Assembly (NCBI GenBank): GCA_039720395.1
Contig: CM077827.1
Span: 10,021,991 to 10,085,990 of the forward strand
Source: Liquidambar formosana
Lineage: Eukaryota; Streptophyta; Magnoliopsida; Saxifragales; Altingiaceae
DNA: 64,000 bases
Direction: 5' to 3'
The translations under genes and the position numbers were made by a program. This document shows positions 33,045-46,253 of the stretch, one piece after another (position 1 is the first letter of the stretch; the number at the start of each line of letters is the position of its first letter). The notes under the pieces are model-generated. The model ran no database searches, was not told the DNA's origin, and saw only the letters and a list, made by a program, of their open reading frames with translations.

Positions 33045-33776
33045 AAGAACATACTTTTGAGGTAAATTTTTGAAGTAATTATACTAATAATTACTTGAAT
33101 AAATGAACTTGCTTTTGAGCTATATACATCAATTCATTATTACTTTATTCGTTTGATCTATGTTAACACATTTTTAATGTTCCTTGTATTTTTCCAGGAA
33201 TGTTGATGGAGTTGAAAAATTGATGTGGCTTTAATGTTTGAAGAACTCTGGACAGTTGCTTAGTTGGGACTTAGGCGTTACATATGCTCGTGTTTTGATG
33301 TGTTTTGAACCTTTAGTTTAGTTCTTTGGGTACTTAGTCAGTTAGACAATTACATATGTTGCTTGTTTTGAATTTAATTATTTTGATGCTTTCGTCTTTA
33401 TTTTTATCTTGTTGAAAAAATTATTACTTGATTGACTTGATTTCTAGGTTAATTAATTGAGTTTGAATGATTAAGATTTGTGGGCATATGCAACAATGCA
33501 TTTTTATTTTATTGAAGCAGGTGTACTAAAGATGAAAAATAAAAAATAAAATTAACAAGCTAACCCGCATAACCCGCTCAACCCGACTTCAACCCGCCCA
33601 ACCCATGTAACCCGTGCCCAACCCGTGCCCGCCCAACCCGAGCACGGGTTGAGCCTGGGCTAAGAAAGTTTAACCCGAAGTATGGGTTGGGTTGGGCTTG
33701 GGCATAGGGATTTACACTTTGGGTTGAGCTTGGGTTGACCTCTCAACCCGCCCAACCCGCCCAAGTTGCAGCCCTA
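33045..33776 (+). other. 3' non-coding end of the hAT element
   Basis: It holds AT-rich sequence followed by subterminal repeats of AACCCG/CGGGTT (33560-33760) leading to the right inverted repeat. Confidence 0.8.
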
Positions 33777-33827
33777 AGGGAGGGGGTCGATCCCCTCTAA
33801 TATTAGCCCCCCCTCCCAAAAAAAAAA

Positions 33828-34976
33828 TCCTAAAAATGGGCATGGAAAATAAAATGATGGTAATCACTAAGAGCTTGTATGGTTGTCCAATTCGAAATTA
33901 AATAGTTCAAGAAATTTTACATAGTATTGAAGGTACACTCTATTGTCTTAAATTACCAAATTCAAGAAAATGATAATTATCATTACGAACAAGAGTGGCA
34001 ATTCAAAATAGTGGTATTTCATGAATTACTTAGAATTGATTCTACAACATCAACTATAGTGATAACTACAACGTTTCAAAATATTCTAATTCAAGATGAT
34101 AGATTTATGCCTTTAATCCTATGTAAAAAATTTTGAATTATTTGATTTTGAATTGGACAACCAAACAGTCCCTAACTTTAGTACTTCATTTGGCTTGCTT
34201 CTATATAAAATTAATAGTCCTCACAAACTTTGATAGCCATCGCAAGAATTTGCATAATTTCAAGTGTGTAGGGTTGAAGTTGAAGACACTTTTGGAAGGA
34301 CCTTTTGACCACACCTGTGATAGACCTTTTGTAGATAGTGGCTTGGAAAGTGATAGACAGAATGGGCTAGATTGGGCCTTGTTCTTTTGGAAAGGGTGGT
34401 GGGCTGGTGGCTAAAGTTCATTGGGAACGGCTATTGCAACCCCCCATTCCTATAAGCCCACCCTCTATCCTTTAGGTTTTTAAGGTTTTATGCAAAATAT
34501 AAAATGTTTTTATGAAAACCGGCTGTGATGTTCATTAGAAAACATCATTTTGAACAACTTTGCAGAAGAAAGTTTTTTCAAAATCTATTGTTTAAATATA
34601 CTTTTTAACCATTTATAGCCTTTATTTCATTTTTTGCCAAAAAGTCTACCTAAACGATAAATTTTAGAAAAACCTTCTTCTGCAAAGTTGTTCAAAATGA
34701 TGTTTTCTAGTGGACATCATGGCCGGTTTTCATAAAAACTTTTTATATTTTGCATAAAACCTTAAAAACCTAAAAGATGGGGGGTGGGCTTATAGGAATG
34801 GGGGGTTGCAATAGCCATTCCCAAGTTCATTTTTGGCAGCCAAGAGCATTGCTCCCAATGCTTGTGTGTTCGGTAAGGCCGTTAGGGTGGTTGGGCCTTA
34901 GATGTCTACCATAGTCATTTTCAGTTTTTTTTTTTCATTTAAACCCTTGTCCTTTTGCATGTTGGCATCCAACAAA
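33828..34976 (+). repeat. Segmental duplication, copy A, third block
   Basis: It is collinear with 54789-55468. Differences are a 400-bp MITE at 34423-34822 present only here, and about 70 bp near 34880-34945 that copy B lacks. Homology stops at CAACAAA, the next base already differing, exactly at the left end of the hAT-type element. Confidence 0.9.
34423..34822. mobile_element. 400-bp foldback MITE, Mutator-like
   Basis: The element starts GGGAACGGCTATTGCAACCC and ends with the complement of nearly the same sequence; the whole length folds on itself. It is flanked by the perfect 9-bp repeat AAGTTCATT (34414-34422 and 34823-34831). Copy B has the single uninterrupted site at 55381-55389. 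Nine-base duplications with GGG-type ends fit Mutator-like foldback elements. Confidence 0.9.
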
Positions 34977-35599
34977 CTAGAGATGGTAATTTCAACTTGA
35001 TCCGTAAGTTCCGTCTCGATTTATACCCATATGGGTAAGCTTTTTAAAAAATATTTTTCAGGTATCGAGTTGGGAATGGATATAATTTTGAAAATTATTT
35101 TGGATACGGGTTGGGCATGGATCCTGTAGAGAAAAAACCCAAACCCGACCCGTACATTTTTTACAATTTTACCCTGATATCTATTATCTATTACCATTAT
35201 AAAAGAGAAGTTCGTTCATGGGTTTCGACCAAAACGACGCCCCAAGTTGGTCTTTTCAATGCAAAACGGCATCCAACGGCATCCAAGACGTTGGTGTCCA
35301 TGGGTTTCGTCCAAAACGACCGCCCAACACTACAGAAAACGGCATGGCTTTGTTATCTGCCTTCCCCACACAGACCACAAGCGCGTGGTTTCACTCGCTC
35401 AACTTTTCTTCCCCTAACGGGTAAAACGACTCCGGTTTGATGCTTCAATTCGTTTCGGCGAGTGGGTGCTGCTTTCTTCCACCCGTCTGCTGCAAGCCCA
35501 TCCCGATGTTCAGCAGATCATGGAGCGTGGCGGTGTGTGCAAATCTCCTGAAGAGATTTGATTCACCGAGAACAACTTTGATCTGATGCATCGAGCGAT

Positions 35600-38500
35600 G
35601 GCGGTGAGCTACCAGTTCACTCTTTGAAGGTGAATTATTCTGATTCGGGTATCTTCTTCTTCTGATTCTTGACGAGTCTTGGCGACGGTGAACTGTTGGA
35701 GAACATTTTGGAGCGGTATCACTCTTGTGATTTTTTCTTCCCTCCACGCAGCAAATCTCTCTCTCTCTCCCGTTCTTCCAAGGTGTCTCAAACAGAGGTG
35801 TAGATGCTTGCATCTCTAGGTACGATCTCTCTCTCCTACTCCTCTTCTTTTTCTTACCAATTTTTCTTAGGGTTTCTGATTCTTACTGATTTCTCTCTGT
35901 TGTTTGATTTTAGGATTTCTGATTTTTTTTTTTTTGGTTTGTTTGCTGCCTAGGTGTGGCCTGTCTTTCTTCTTCTTCTTATTGTTCTTCTATGTATAAG
36001 ATTTCATCTCCTACTGTAGCTTGATTTGTCCATAATAGCATTGGAATATCTACCCAGGGATTCTTTTTCATCAACCAAAAAAAAAAATAAATAAATAAAG
36101 AAAGTCTGCGTTATAGATTTTGAGAGATATATTAGTTATGATTGTAATTAAAATCATGGGGTTTTGTTGAATCAGCTTTTTTAAAAATAAAATAAAAAAG
36201 TTTTTGGTCATTTCTCCCAGCCCAGGTGAGTTCTTGTTATCGTTCTTAACTTCTTCAATTGTTGGGATTTCTAGGTCGTTACCAGATAATATATCGAATC
36301 ATATTTTATTTGTTGTTTTGTCTTTGTTAAAGGAAGCAAAAATAAAAATAAAAATAAAAATAGAGCTAAAACAAGAATAAAGAATAAAATATTTCCACTT
36401 GGCCAGATATTTGAAGCTAGACTGAAGTAAAACATTAATTTCTTTTGTTTTCTTAACTTTTCTTAGCGATCAAAGAGAGCATGATGTTCTTGTTCTTTTT
36501 TTCTTTTCTTTTTTTATCCTCTTTAAATTTATATGTTTACGTAAGAATGAGAAATGAGAAATGCAGAACTTGATTTTAGCCCAAATGGGGAAGGTTCTGG
36601 TTAGAAATGAGTAGAGCTGGACCAGAGGTATTATCATTATTGATTAAATAGCAGCTCCTCTCTCTTTCTTATGTGCATATATAAATGGGTACCTAAGAAA
36701 CAACTAGCAAAATTGGGCATGTCTTATGCTCCGTTTGGTTGGTAAGAACTGGTAGGAGGAAGAACAGACTAATGGCTTAGAAAATGTAGGAGAAACTAAT
36801 TGAATTTAGATTCTTTTCATTTCTTAGGACCTGATATAAATGAATCTAGCTTCCACTCAGCTTGAGCATAATTTATTTATCTGGCTTGTTTTTTAGGCTT
36901 TTTTTTTTTTTTTTCATTTTTGGAAATTGAAACAGCATTAGTATATATAAAATCTAAAATTCTACATTCAGGTACATAATTTTATTTAATTTTTTTGCCC
37001 TGAAGGTTCAACTTATTTAGATAAAATTGAGAGTTCCAGAGTATGATTGGACTCTGTTATATTGTGGAATCCCTTTTTTATGGAACTTTCTTCCATAAGC
37101 AGATGGATTCATGGCTTGGTAATAGGAAAAGAATTTTGGTTTTAAACAGAGAAGACATGATATCTACAGCAGACCAGTTCACTCTTTGAAGGTGAATTGT
37201 TCTGATGTGTAAGATTTGGGTATCTTGTTGTGATTCTCAACCGTTGGAGAACATGCTGCACTCTTTGTAGTTAAATACCTCCTTTTTAGGAGCAGCAATT
37301 TGAGGTTTTTAAAAAAAATTTGTGAAGCAATTTGAGGTTCTTTATAAATTTCTGGTGATTTTATGTGTGATTTTCTTTCTTTAATTTGTGCTGATTTTAG
37401 ACGGTTGAAGAACACTCTGCGCTCTTGGCAACCGTGAACTGTTTTGAGTATCTGCTTCTAATTCTCTAACGGTTAGAAAACATTCTGCACTGTTTGAAGG
37501 TGAATTACCTCCTTCCTCTTCTATTTCTGCTCTTTGTTATATGTTTTGATTTGCTATTATTTGTTATTTTTCATATTAAAGTTTCTTTCTTCAATGAGAG
37601 TATCGGACGGTCTTGGTCTAAGTGATTCACATGGCTTCACTGGTTTGAATTAGATCAGTTGAGTGATTTTGATTAGGAAAAACCACTGGAAAAGGGAAAA
37701 GTTAAGATTTTATTGCCTTGCCCTGAAGCTTGTGAGGCTAACATCTATGTGTGCTAATTTTTTGTGTGTAAGACTTCATTTTTATGATATATTTTTTCTC
37801 GATGGTGTCAGGTTTCATAGTTTTTGTGTAACAGGTTGGTTTCTTTCCATTGTTTCCTCTGTTTTCCTCACGAACTGCTCGTGTTTGGTTGCTGAGAAAA
37901 TGATGGAAACTAAGAGACTATTGTAATTCTACCTCTTTTGAGACCCATTTTCGAATGCTTTTTTTCTCCTTTTTTCTCTCTCTCTATGGATTTTAGGGTT
38001 TAAATTGTTTTCCTCTTTTAGTAAATTTTTGTTTTAAAACTTTTTCTCCTTAAGCATAAGTGTTATTTTTGCTGAGTATTCAGGCCTGTGCTCAATGCAT
38101 GCTTGAAAAATTGCATCTGTGATGATGTAGATGGAAAAACATGCCTGTATACATGACTATGTTTATCTTTTTAAGCAATTTTTTTCTTTTTTTCTTTTTT
38201 TTAATTTTTTTAAAGCCAATTGAACAGTGTTAAACCAACAAGATCCCATTATAAAAATTGTAAAAACTTGATAACAGAGCACCTTTTGATATGGCAGTAT
38301 AAATAGGTTCAAACTTCAAACACTCAAAACCTCTAGAATTTGAACAAATTTCACAAATTGATAGAAATATATTTATATTTGCCAGTATTCGCAGTTAGCT
38401 ACAAATTGAAGTTGAAAGTAAATGGTTATCAACAAAAGAGTTATTAGAAGCCCCATCTGGGAATCACCTTAAAAAAGATAACAAGACAATAATTTGATAT

Positions 38501-41500
38501 TGATTCATGGTACGAAACTGTCTGTAGTTGAATCCATGATTAGCTTTCTAATGCGGTTGTTGAATACCATCCTGACAAAACAACTATGCTGAGAATGGTA
38601 ATTATTTTTGTTTTTATTTTTTTGGTGGGTTTAAATTTATGTAACATTTAGTGATGGATTGGATTACTTGGGCATGCACCTATAGCTTCTATTCATTGAT
38701 GGGTTTGGCGGTATCTATGTACTTGTACATCTCATTCTTCTTTCCTCCTATTGCTGCTTTCAGACTTCAATTAAGTTTGATTTTCCTCGTGTTTCGTTGC
38801 TTGTATCTTATTTAAGCAATAAAATGAAAGAAAATAAATTACATTATGTTTTCCCTAATATATATGGTAATGAAAACCTAGAGTACCTGTTTAAGAATAG
38901 ATGCATGGATACTGAATGCTTGTTATTATTCTTCAATCTACAGACTACATTTGAAGGATAAGAATTTTCCTTCTGCGTGAATTGTAAGTTGGGTATGAGT
39001 TAAGAGAAAATTTTATAGGTGCTATTACCTACTATCTTAGCTATGTACCTGGAGAACCAAGGGGAGGTGCTGCCAAATTTTTTTGTACAACTTTTTGTTG
39101 CATGTTACAACTGATGGTTTAGAAATATGTAATTCTTGAATGGGATAGGACCACCAACCTTTATAAGAAAATAAAGCAAATATAGTTTTTTCCAACATTC
39201 ATCATAACATTGTCGAGATCCCTTTCGAAAATTACTGGGTTCTTTGTAACTAATTTTTCCTTGTCCTTTTCTTGCAGTGTTAAGATTGTTCACTTCCATG
39301 GTATGATATTATTGTGGTTTTCTTGTACTTGGTATCTTCTATGTTGATTTCCAAGGTAACTTTTGCTTTTTCTTTTTTAATGTTTTATTTTATTTATCTT
39401 TAGTCCTTAATATAACTTGCATATTTTATTTTTTATATTCGTCCTTTGAAATAATTGATTATTTTCTTATAGAGTAGAAATTTGCAAGCTTCTCTACAAC
39501 AAATAATCAAATGGTGTTTTCATGTTAAGGTTAGTTCTTATGATATTGCAGTGTTAATTTTTATTTATCATTCTAAATGTTAATGTTAGTTCTTATGATA
39601 TTGCAATGTTAATTTTTATTTATCATTCTTTGGGTGAGTTTCGAGTTTGGTTTACAACTTACAAAGGAGGTAATGGAAAAACTCCAATTGCTTGCCTATT
39701 TTTGTTATTTGTGGTTTGCATTTTAATTCATCTACAATCTGGGCTCTATGGTTTTCTGTTGTTTGTGTTTTGTTTGATGAGAAAATAATCGTGTGTGTTC
39801 TTTTAATCCCATAAGTATGACTGCCAAGCGAAGACAAGCTGTGTAATCTGCAAAAATTGTTGTTGTGGTGAGGTCTTCTGTTCTGTATGTTTAATTTCAA
39901 TATTGTGAATTTTTGCTTGCTACTTTTTGCAAATTAGTTAAATTGTCAAACTCTTGGTTTGTTTTACTTGTGTAAGTGATGGATATTGATTTTGTAGTGC
40001 ATATGTGTGTGAGCTGAGATCTGCCAACTGAGCAATTGTTGACACTTTATGGATTTATCTGGCTTCATCTTGTATTTTGAATTGTCTTGGAGGACCATGG
40101 ATGATCTTCTATTGTATGTGATGCTGAATAGCATGAAAGAATATATATATATATACTTGGGGGGTGGGGGTGGTATTGGAATTCTTGAAGCCTAATGTTG
40201 CCTTATATTATGTAAATGTAACTTTTAGTTTTTATCCCAAACAATGTGTAGCAGTCCAATAGATGTTCGTCAAACCAAATATGGTTGCGCTGTTGTGAAG
40301 ACAACTACAAGTGCTGCATGGAACTGGCTAGATGTTGCAATTATTTGTTTTAACAAATGTTTTGTGCTACACTAAACAATGAACCTTTTTGGGATATATG
40401 GTTGGAACTAACACAAACTCAACCTGTTCTGTAACACATAATGGGTATTTGAAGCTATATATGTTCATTGAGATGAGTGAAAAAATAAGAAGCTATGATA
40501 AGTGATAAATTGCATCAGCTGCTGAGGTGAGATTTCAGGTGTCTATGCTCTCATCTACCCCTTCCACAGTGAACCTTCCCGCCGTCTCTTTAGTATGTAT
40601 AGTTAATCTTTTGCCTTTCCTTGAGGATCGATATGTTTGTTTCTTCCTCTTGAATCAAAAATCCAAAATTCAGTTCTCTTGCAATGCTCCCTTAACGTGT
40701 CAATCGCTTCCATATCCAAATTGTATGTCATTGGGCAAGACCCTGCCCGAGTCATATTTCTGTTCTTGAATCTTTAGCTATGGTAATGATCTGTGATTTT
40801 GGATGATTTGTGGAAAAGTTGAAATTGAGAATGTATTAGTATGGAAAAATTCAACTAAATTTTTTTAAAAAATTTGATTTTTGAACATTATTTATTGTTG
40901 CATTGTCTCGTGTAATTATGGAATTTTTTTCTCTTAATATATATTTTCCTTTTAAATTTTGTGAATTAGTTAACTATGACATAGGACTGTCAGGACTCAT
41001 CTTGTGATTGATATGTGCCCCAGCTATCAAGTGCATGATACCTTCATTTTCTTTGCATTTTTATTTTTATATGTAAAACCACTTTAAAAAAGACTGCTTC
41101 TTTATAATGTACCTTCAATTTTTCCCTTTTTGTTATTGTGTAGCTGGATGAGTTAAGTGATATTTGTTGACTTCTTATATAGAACATGCTATGGGTGCAG
41201 CACATGATTTGAAGGGCTTAAGCTACCAACATAGTTAGGATGTTAGGTCTCACTTGCCCTCATGGTGAAGGCAGGGGAATAACAGGCAAAATTGTATTAT
41301 TGTTGTCCAAAATTTTTATCTTTTTTGGCTTTGTTATTTTTGAAGATGGTGGGTGATTTCCATGTTGTTCAGTTTGATCATCAAGAGTGTTTGATGGAGA
41401 GGACGTTAATCTTCATTATAAATAATAATAATACAAGAAAAAAAAAAAAAAAAAAAAAAGGAGAAAAAAAAAAAAGAGAAAAGAATTCTTCTTTAATTGT

Positions 41501-44280
41501 GGAATTGTACTCTGTATGTTTGTTTACGATTTCATTGCTGATTTGGTTCAAGGCTCATTCATTCATTTTTTTACTTTCTATTTATTCATGTATATATGTA
41601 TAATTGATACTGGGTAATCTAGGGTTTATTTTTTTTGCTTCTTTTTACATTCAAATTTACGCAATAATTAGTTTTTATTATTGGGTTGTTTATTTTTTAG
41701 TTTTAGCTGAGCGTTTTTCTTAACGCTTTCTCTTTTGTCCATTTTGTATATAAAGCTTCAATCATTTTTCGTTCTTATAAGTTATGCAATTTGTTATGTA
41801 CTAACCGGTCCGAAATATTAGGAAATAAGTCACTTTGGATTGACATACTAACCAACCCTCCTTTCTATGTCATTAATTGCATCATTATCATCTATGCTGG
41901 CTGGAATGGGGTATAGTAGTAAAAAACCTCTTTATTAGAAGAGAGTATAGATCTGATGGCACAACTTGGTTTATGATACATGTGTGTCTTAGCTATTATT
42001 AATTTATTATTATACTTATTTAGAATTTTCTTATGAGGTGAGGTCAAGTACTCAAGTTTTTTTCAACTTGGATTTGATGTTGAAATAATACACCAAATGG
42101 TATCTGATTGAACAAAAGAAAAAAGAACAAAGAAAGAACTTTATCTGATGGTTGTCTGGTTGATATGAACATCATTTGTACACCTTGTTTTTAGTACTCA
42201 ATTTTCATCATATATAATGGAATCTTATTTGTTATTATTGTTATGGTATGCAATTTCATTTAAATTTCATTATCAATCAATGAATATCACAATTTAATTA
42301 CATAAAATTTGAGATATGAAACAAGCAAGCCATGCGAAAAGGGTTTGGTTCATTTAGTTCCATGTCCAACCAATTATAAAGTTTCAAAATACAATTTGGT
42401 CTGCTATGCTTATAGGTAAGCTATATTATATAAATTCTTTGAACAATGATTTCATTATCATAAATTAAACGATTTTTTTCTGGGGTTGTATAACTGCATA
42501 TATAATAAAGAGGAGTTTAATTTTGTAAGCTTTCGATTTTATTTTCTTGGCCCTGTTATAGTGTTTTTCTTTACTAATCTTATGATAATTGTATCTTATT
42601 TCGTGCATCCTTTCTATTGAAAATCCTACTAAAAATCGAAGAGTTTCCATTGGTAGTCTCATATTATTTTCTCTTTAGGTTGAGTAGCTCTACGAAGATG
42701 AAAGCATAATGACAGTGTATGATTTGTTTGATCATTTCTGTGAAGTCATCATCGTTCTTGATTTTTCATGTGTTTGATGTGACTTTTTGCCTAACCATAT
42801 TTTTTCCTTGTACATTAATCTAGGAGTTATTATATTTCGTTAAATTTCTTCATGTAGTAGGAAGCTCCAAGTAAATATCTAACTGATTTTTGTGTATGGT
42901 ACAGTTTAGTGAGAGCTATATTTTGGGTCTTCAATGTCAATAGAATTAAACAGGAAAGCATAAATAAATTCTTATACAAATGCAACTCATTTTTTAGATT
43001 TGTGTGTATTGGTTGTTGGTGATTGGTGTTTTAGTACATCTTTCAATTCAATTTCAACAAATATTATATTTGTATGATGTACCCTATGGTAAGTGGTAAC
43101 TAAGGAAAGAAAAACTGAGATAAGGCAGTTGGTCCAAAACTTGCTTCTTCAGAATTGAAAATGTACGTATAGAACTTTTGAATTCATTTTATGTATAAAT
43201 TCCAGGATTTTACATAATATTGATAATTCTTTAATTTCATTTTTGTCTTGACCAAGAGTTCATGTCGGAATTAAAATGTTAAATTTCTCTTTGCTTGGGC
43301 ATTAAAATTTACAATGCCCACTTTAATGATGAGGAAACCTTTTGAGCAAATCTCTAGCTATATGATCCATAATTCATATGGACTAGGCAAGTTCATGAGA
43401 ACCATGAATCCCTCGTGTATGCTTTACACCTTCATTATCTAATGGAGTACACCCCCCAAAAGAAAAAAAAAAAAAAAAAATGATATCTTGAATCTTTTCT
43501 TTAAATTTCAAATTAAATTTTTTTTTTTTTTTTCCTTAAAGGAGTTTTCCTCAGCAATATGTTCTTTTGAAAGAAATGGATAGTTAAAGGAGGTAAGGAT
43601 TGATTTAGAGCATTAAAAGTTCAATAAACCATTAGATGGAGGTGAGTTTTTAATGCCATTATAGTGTAGTGGAGTTAATTAAAACTGTTTTAGTGTAGGA
43701 TCATACACATTGCCTGCTTGGGAAGTTGAATGGGAGACCTGACTAAGTGATTTGGTATCGTATAATTTATTGATCATGCGTATATATTGTTATACTCATT
43801 AATCAATGCTCAGAATTTTGGAATATATAGAGTATGCAAAGCTCCTAAGTGTATCTTCTCCTATTCGTTAGCAACAAAAAACAAACAAGAAAGCTCCTGG
43901 GTAATTCAATCGTAAATTTAATAAACTCATTAGACTTTCGGTATGGTGTGAGTTTTTTCTTCTTTTTTTTTTTTTTAGGCTTGCTGATGGAGTTGCAAAA
44001 TTCATGGCCTCACATTTTCGAATCTACTAAGTAGTGAATCCTGGTGGTTGTGAATATCATTAGTGAGGTTATATCTTTCATTTGATATTAGCCTAGTCCA
44101 TCCCCCTTTTGGGTTGGGGTATATAAAAAATCCCCCCCAACATTTAAAATCTCATTCTAAAGCAGTCAAAGATAGATAGCCCATAGTTATACTACAAATG
44201 CCGGTGGCCAATGGGCAAGTGGGAGAAAGAAAAAAACCCCAACCTAGAAGTCTACAAACAAAGAGATATTATAAAAAGAC
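35600..44280. other. Interior of the large hAT-type element; no gene seen
   Basis: The sequence is AT-rich with homopolymer runs and splice-like polypyrimidine tracts. 35600-35820 resembles a 5' UTR followed by a GT-starting intron. 39531-39640 holds a 55-bp direct tandem repeat. I find no conserved protein segment on either strand over these 8.7 kb. Confidence 0.6.
39531..39640 (+). repeat. 55-bp tandem duplication
   Basis: TTAGTTCTTATGATATTGCA begins at 39531 and again at 39586, each followed by the same TTAATTTTTATTTATCATTCT; the copies differ at one or two bases. Confidence 0.85.
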
Positions 44281-44286
44281 AACGGG

Positions 44287-44314
44287 CACGTGCGAAGCAC
44301 GTGTCTCCCACTAA
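44287..44314 (+). mobile_element. Helitron 3' terminus
   Basis: A hairpin CACGTGC-GAA-GCACGTG (44287-44303) lies 7 bp before CTAA (44311-44314), followed by T. This is the standard plant Helitron 3' end. I could not locate the matching 5' TC end, so the element size is unknown. It is inside the large hAT-type element. Confidence 0.65.
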
Positions 44315-44980
44315 TATATATCTCTAAGTTCTAACTTTCTAACCCTAACTCTATTCCCATTTGGCCATTTCCCTATCCTGGCCTCACGCAGTCAGCACTC
44401 CCTCCCTAAGACCCTAACTCCTTCAAACAACAGAACAACGCAGCAACGCTCCTGGCTTCCTCCTGCTTCTTAGAAACTGCTCATGCTTCAGACGAGGGCC
44501 TTCAGCCCTTCACTCGAATCACTCCCTCCCAGCATCCCTCACGAGTCATGCCACCCTCTCTCTACCGTCGTTCGTCGCTGGTACTCCGGTCAGTCGGTCA
44601 CCTCACGCCCTCAACCCCTCACGGATCCCTTCATGCCTCACCTAGCCCTCGCCCCTCACGCAGTCAAGCACTCACGCAGTCACTCAGTTAGGCTTTCTCA
44701 TCTCTACCATCGTCGCCTCACCCTCACTGTGACACCGCGTCATTCAAATTGACATCCCAACTTCCAGCTCTGACTAGATCAATACCGGATCTACACTGTG
44801 GTGGTGGTTCTGTCTCTCTCCTTTCACCACCGTAAGTCCAACTTCCAATAATACCCAGTGTAAAAATTGAAAAATAAATGTTTTGAAACTTTTAGGAAGA
44901 GGATTTATGTCACAATGAATATATATCGTAAAATTGAAGAAATGATATATGTAGTACATATTAAAATTCATTGTAATAGG
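44315..44980. other. GC-richer stretch, no supported gene
   Basis: 44340-44830 is richer in C and CT and open for about 89 codons on the + strand, but the product is low-complexity Ser/Pro/His-rich and matches nothing I know. A possible donor site is at about 44831. Confidence 0.45.
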
Positions 44981-45390
44981 ATTTTTCTCTCGGCATGAAT
45001 CTTTCTCTCTTTTATTTTATTTTATTTTATGCAAAGCTCAAAATGAATTTATCTTCCCTGTTCCCCATTCTTGGCCAATTCATAATAATTGTAAATGATC
45101 AACAGATCAAGCCATCTTGTGGACAGCTGTAAGATTTTTTAGCTTTTTGTCTTTTTTTCTTGCTGGTATACTCCCGGTGGCCGGTGTACATGGCTATTGC
45201 CCTTTTCTGATTATATACAATTTTGGGGGAAAAAAATTGCTGAAGTCAAGATCAGATTGGGGATCGAGTTAAGTTCTGCTACCCATCGGGTTTAGGGTCG
45301 GGCATGGGCATAGCATTTCAAAGTTCGAGTCGGGCATGGAGTAGTGCTGACCTGCATCCAACCCAACCCATTGCCATTCCTACAACAAAC

Positions 45391-46234
45391 CTTCCACTAG
45401 GTTTATGGTAGGTGGATATATAGCTTAGGTTATGTTGAGAAACTGCACAAAGCATGAATTAAGAAGGCAACAAAATCAGGTGTTTCTCAAACATTGCAAC
45501 TGGCAACATCATATCAAATCATTTTAATTACCCAAAAATTAAATAAAATCAAACCTTTTCGATCTCATTGTAAAGTAAGGATGCTAAGAGGACACTTTCA
45601 TCCCTCCTTTTTTGTGGGTCTTCGATTCAACTGTGATTTCCTCCCCCCCTTCTCTATTCACAGACATCACATGATATCCATTTACCCTTTTGATTCTTAA
45701 ACCATGGACATTACTCTTTTACTCTTTGATCGTTTATCCTTCATTTATTTTTATTTTTTTGGGCTGAGGCTTTTGATTATTTAACTATAAAAATACTTTA
45801 GGATTTTATGCCAACAACATGGTAGGCTAATAGCATTTACGTGATCTTAGGATCAAAGCTTATGGAGAAACATTGATAATATTTGTTGATAATGAGAAAA
45901 GTTAGGGATAGGAATAAGTCTTATTGATTATCAAAAAAGAAAAAAGAAAGAAAGAATCCTTTAGGATTTTACAAAATAAATAAATAAAATAAAAATAAAG
46001 GTGAGAGACCAAGACTCCTAAGAACTTTATAATAATATAGATAAATGAATAGATATATAGATAGATATATAATGCAGATAGATAAATAGTGAAAAATTTA
46101 TTAAAAATAGCAAAAACAATGATAATTTTCATTTTAGAAAGAAAACAAATAAAAAATAATGTTAAGAAAATATGACATGTATGAGTTCCCTACTCAAGAA
46201 CTAATATGGGACCAAACATCTCAAAATATTGATT
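45391..46234. other. AT-rich spacer between transposons
   Basis: It contains AAATA and (ATAG)n simple repeats near 45975-46090. No gene or structured element is seen. Confidence 0.6.
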
Positions 46235-46253
46235 AAAGATGATAGGAAAATAA

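Larger units (their letters stand above)
12089..33776 (+). mobile_element. Autonomous-type hAT transposon with a nested LTR retrotransposon
   Basis: The ends are near-perfect inverted repeats: TAGGGCTGCAACTTGGG at the left and its complement at the right, followed on both sides by AACCCG/GGGTTG subterminal repeats that are likely transposase binding sites. Perfect 8-bp direct repeats AGGGAGGG flank it (12081-12088 and 33777-33784). Copy B has the corresponding site without the element. It encodes a BED/hAT transposase. Removing the 17.8-kb retrotransposon and one GGGGC duplication leaves an element of about 3.9 kb. The 5' part has an internal direct repeat of about 110 bp (12687-12790 and 12797-12900). 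Confidence 0.95.
34978..45382. mobile_element. 10.4-kb hAT-type element without a recognisable transposase
   Basis: Perfect 8-bp direct repeats CAACAAAC (34970-34977 and 45383-45390) flank ends TAGAGATGGTAAT and, on the other strand, TAGGAATGGCAAT. Subterminal regions on both sides share ACCC(N)nGGGTA and GGGTTGGGCATGG-type blocks in inverted order. The 8-bp duplication and end form fit hAT. Six-frame reading of the interior finds no transposase motif and no ORF that resembles a gene. The interior at 35600-35850 looks like a promoter and 5' UTR exon, and motifs such as AGTTCACTCTTTGAAGGTG recur at 35610 and 37180. It could be a large non-autonomous element, or an element with captured non-coding DNA. 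Confidence 0.75.

Noticed and set aside
35111..35440. Open frames of 68-109 codons near the left end of the large hAT-type element
   Set aside because: They include subterminal repeat sequence and resemble no known family, and I see no support for translation.
44483..44752. Open frame of 89 codons, Ser/Pro/His-rich
   Set aside because: Low-complexity product in CT-rich DNA next to a Helitron end; no family match.
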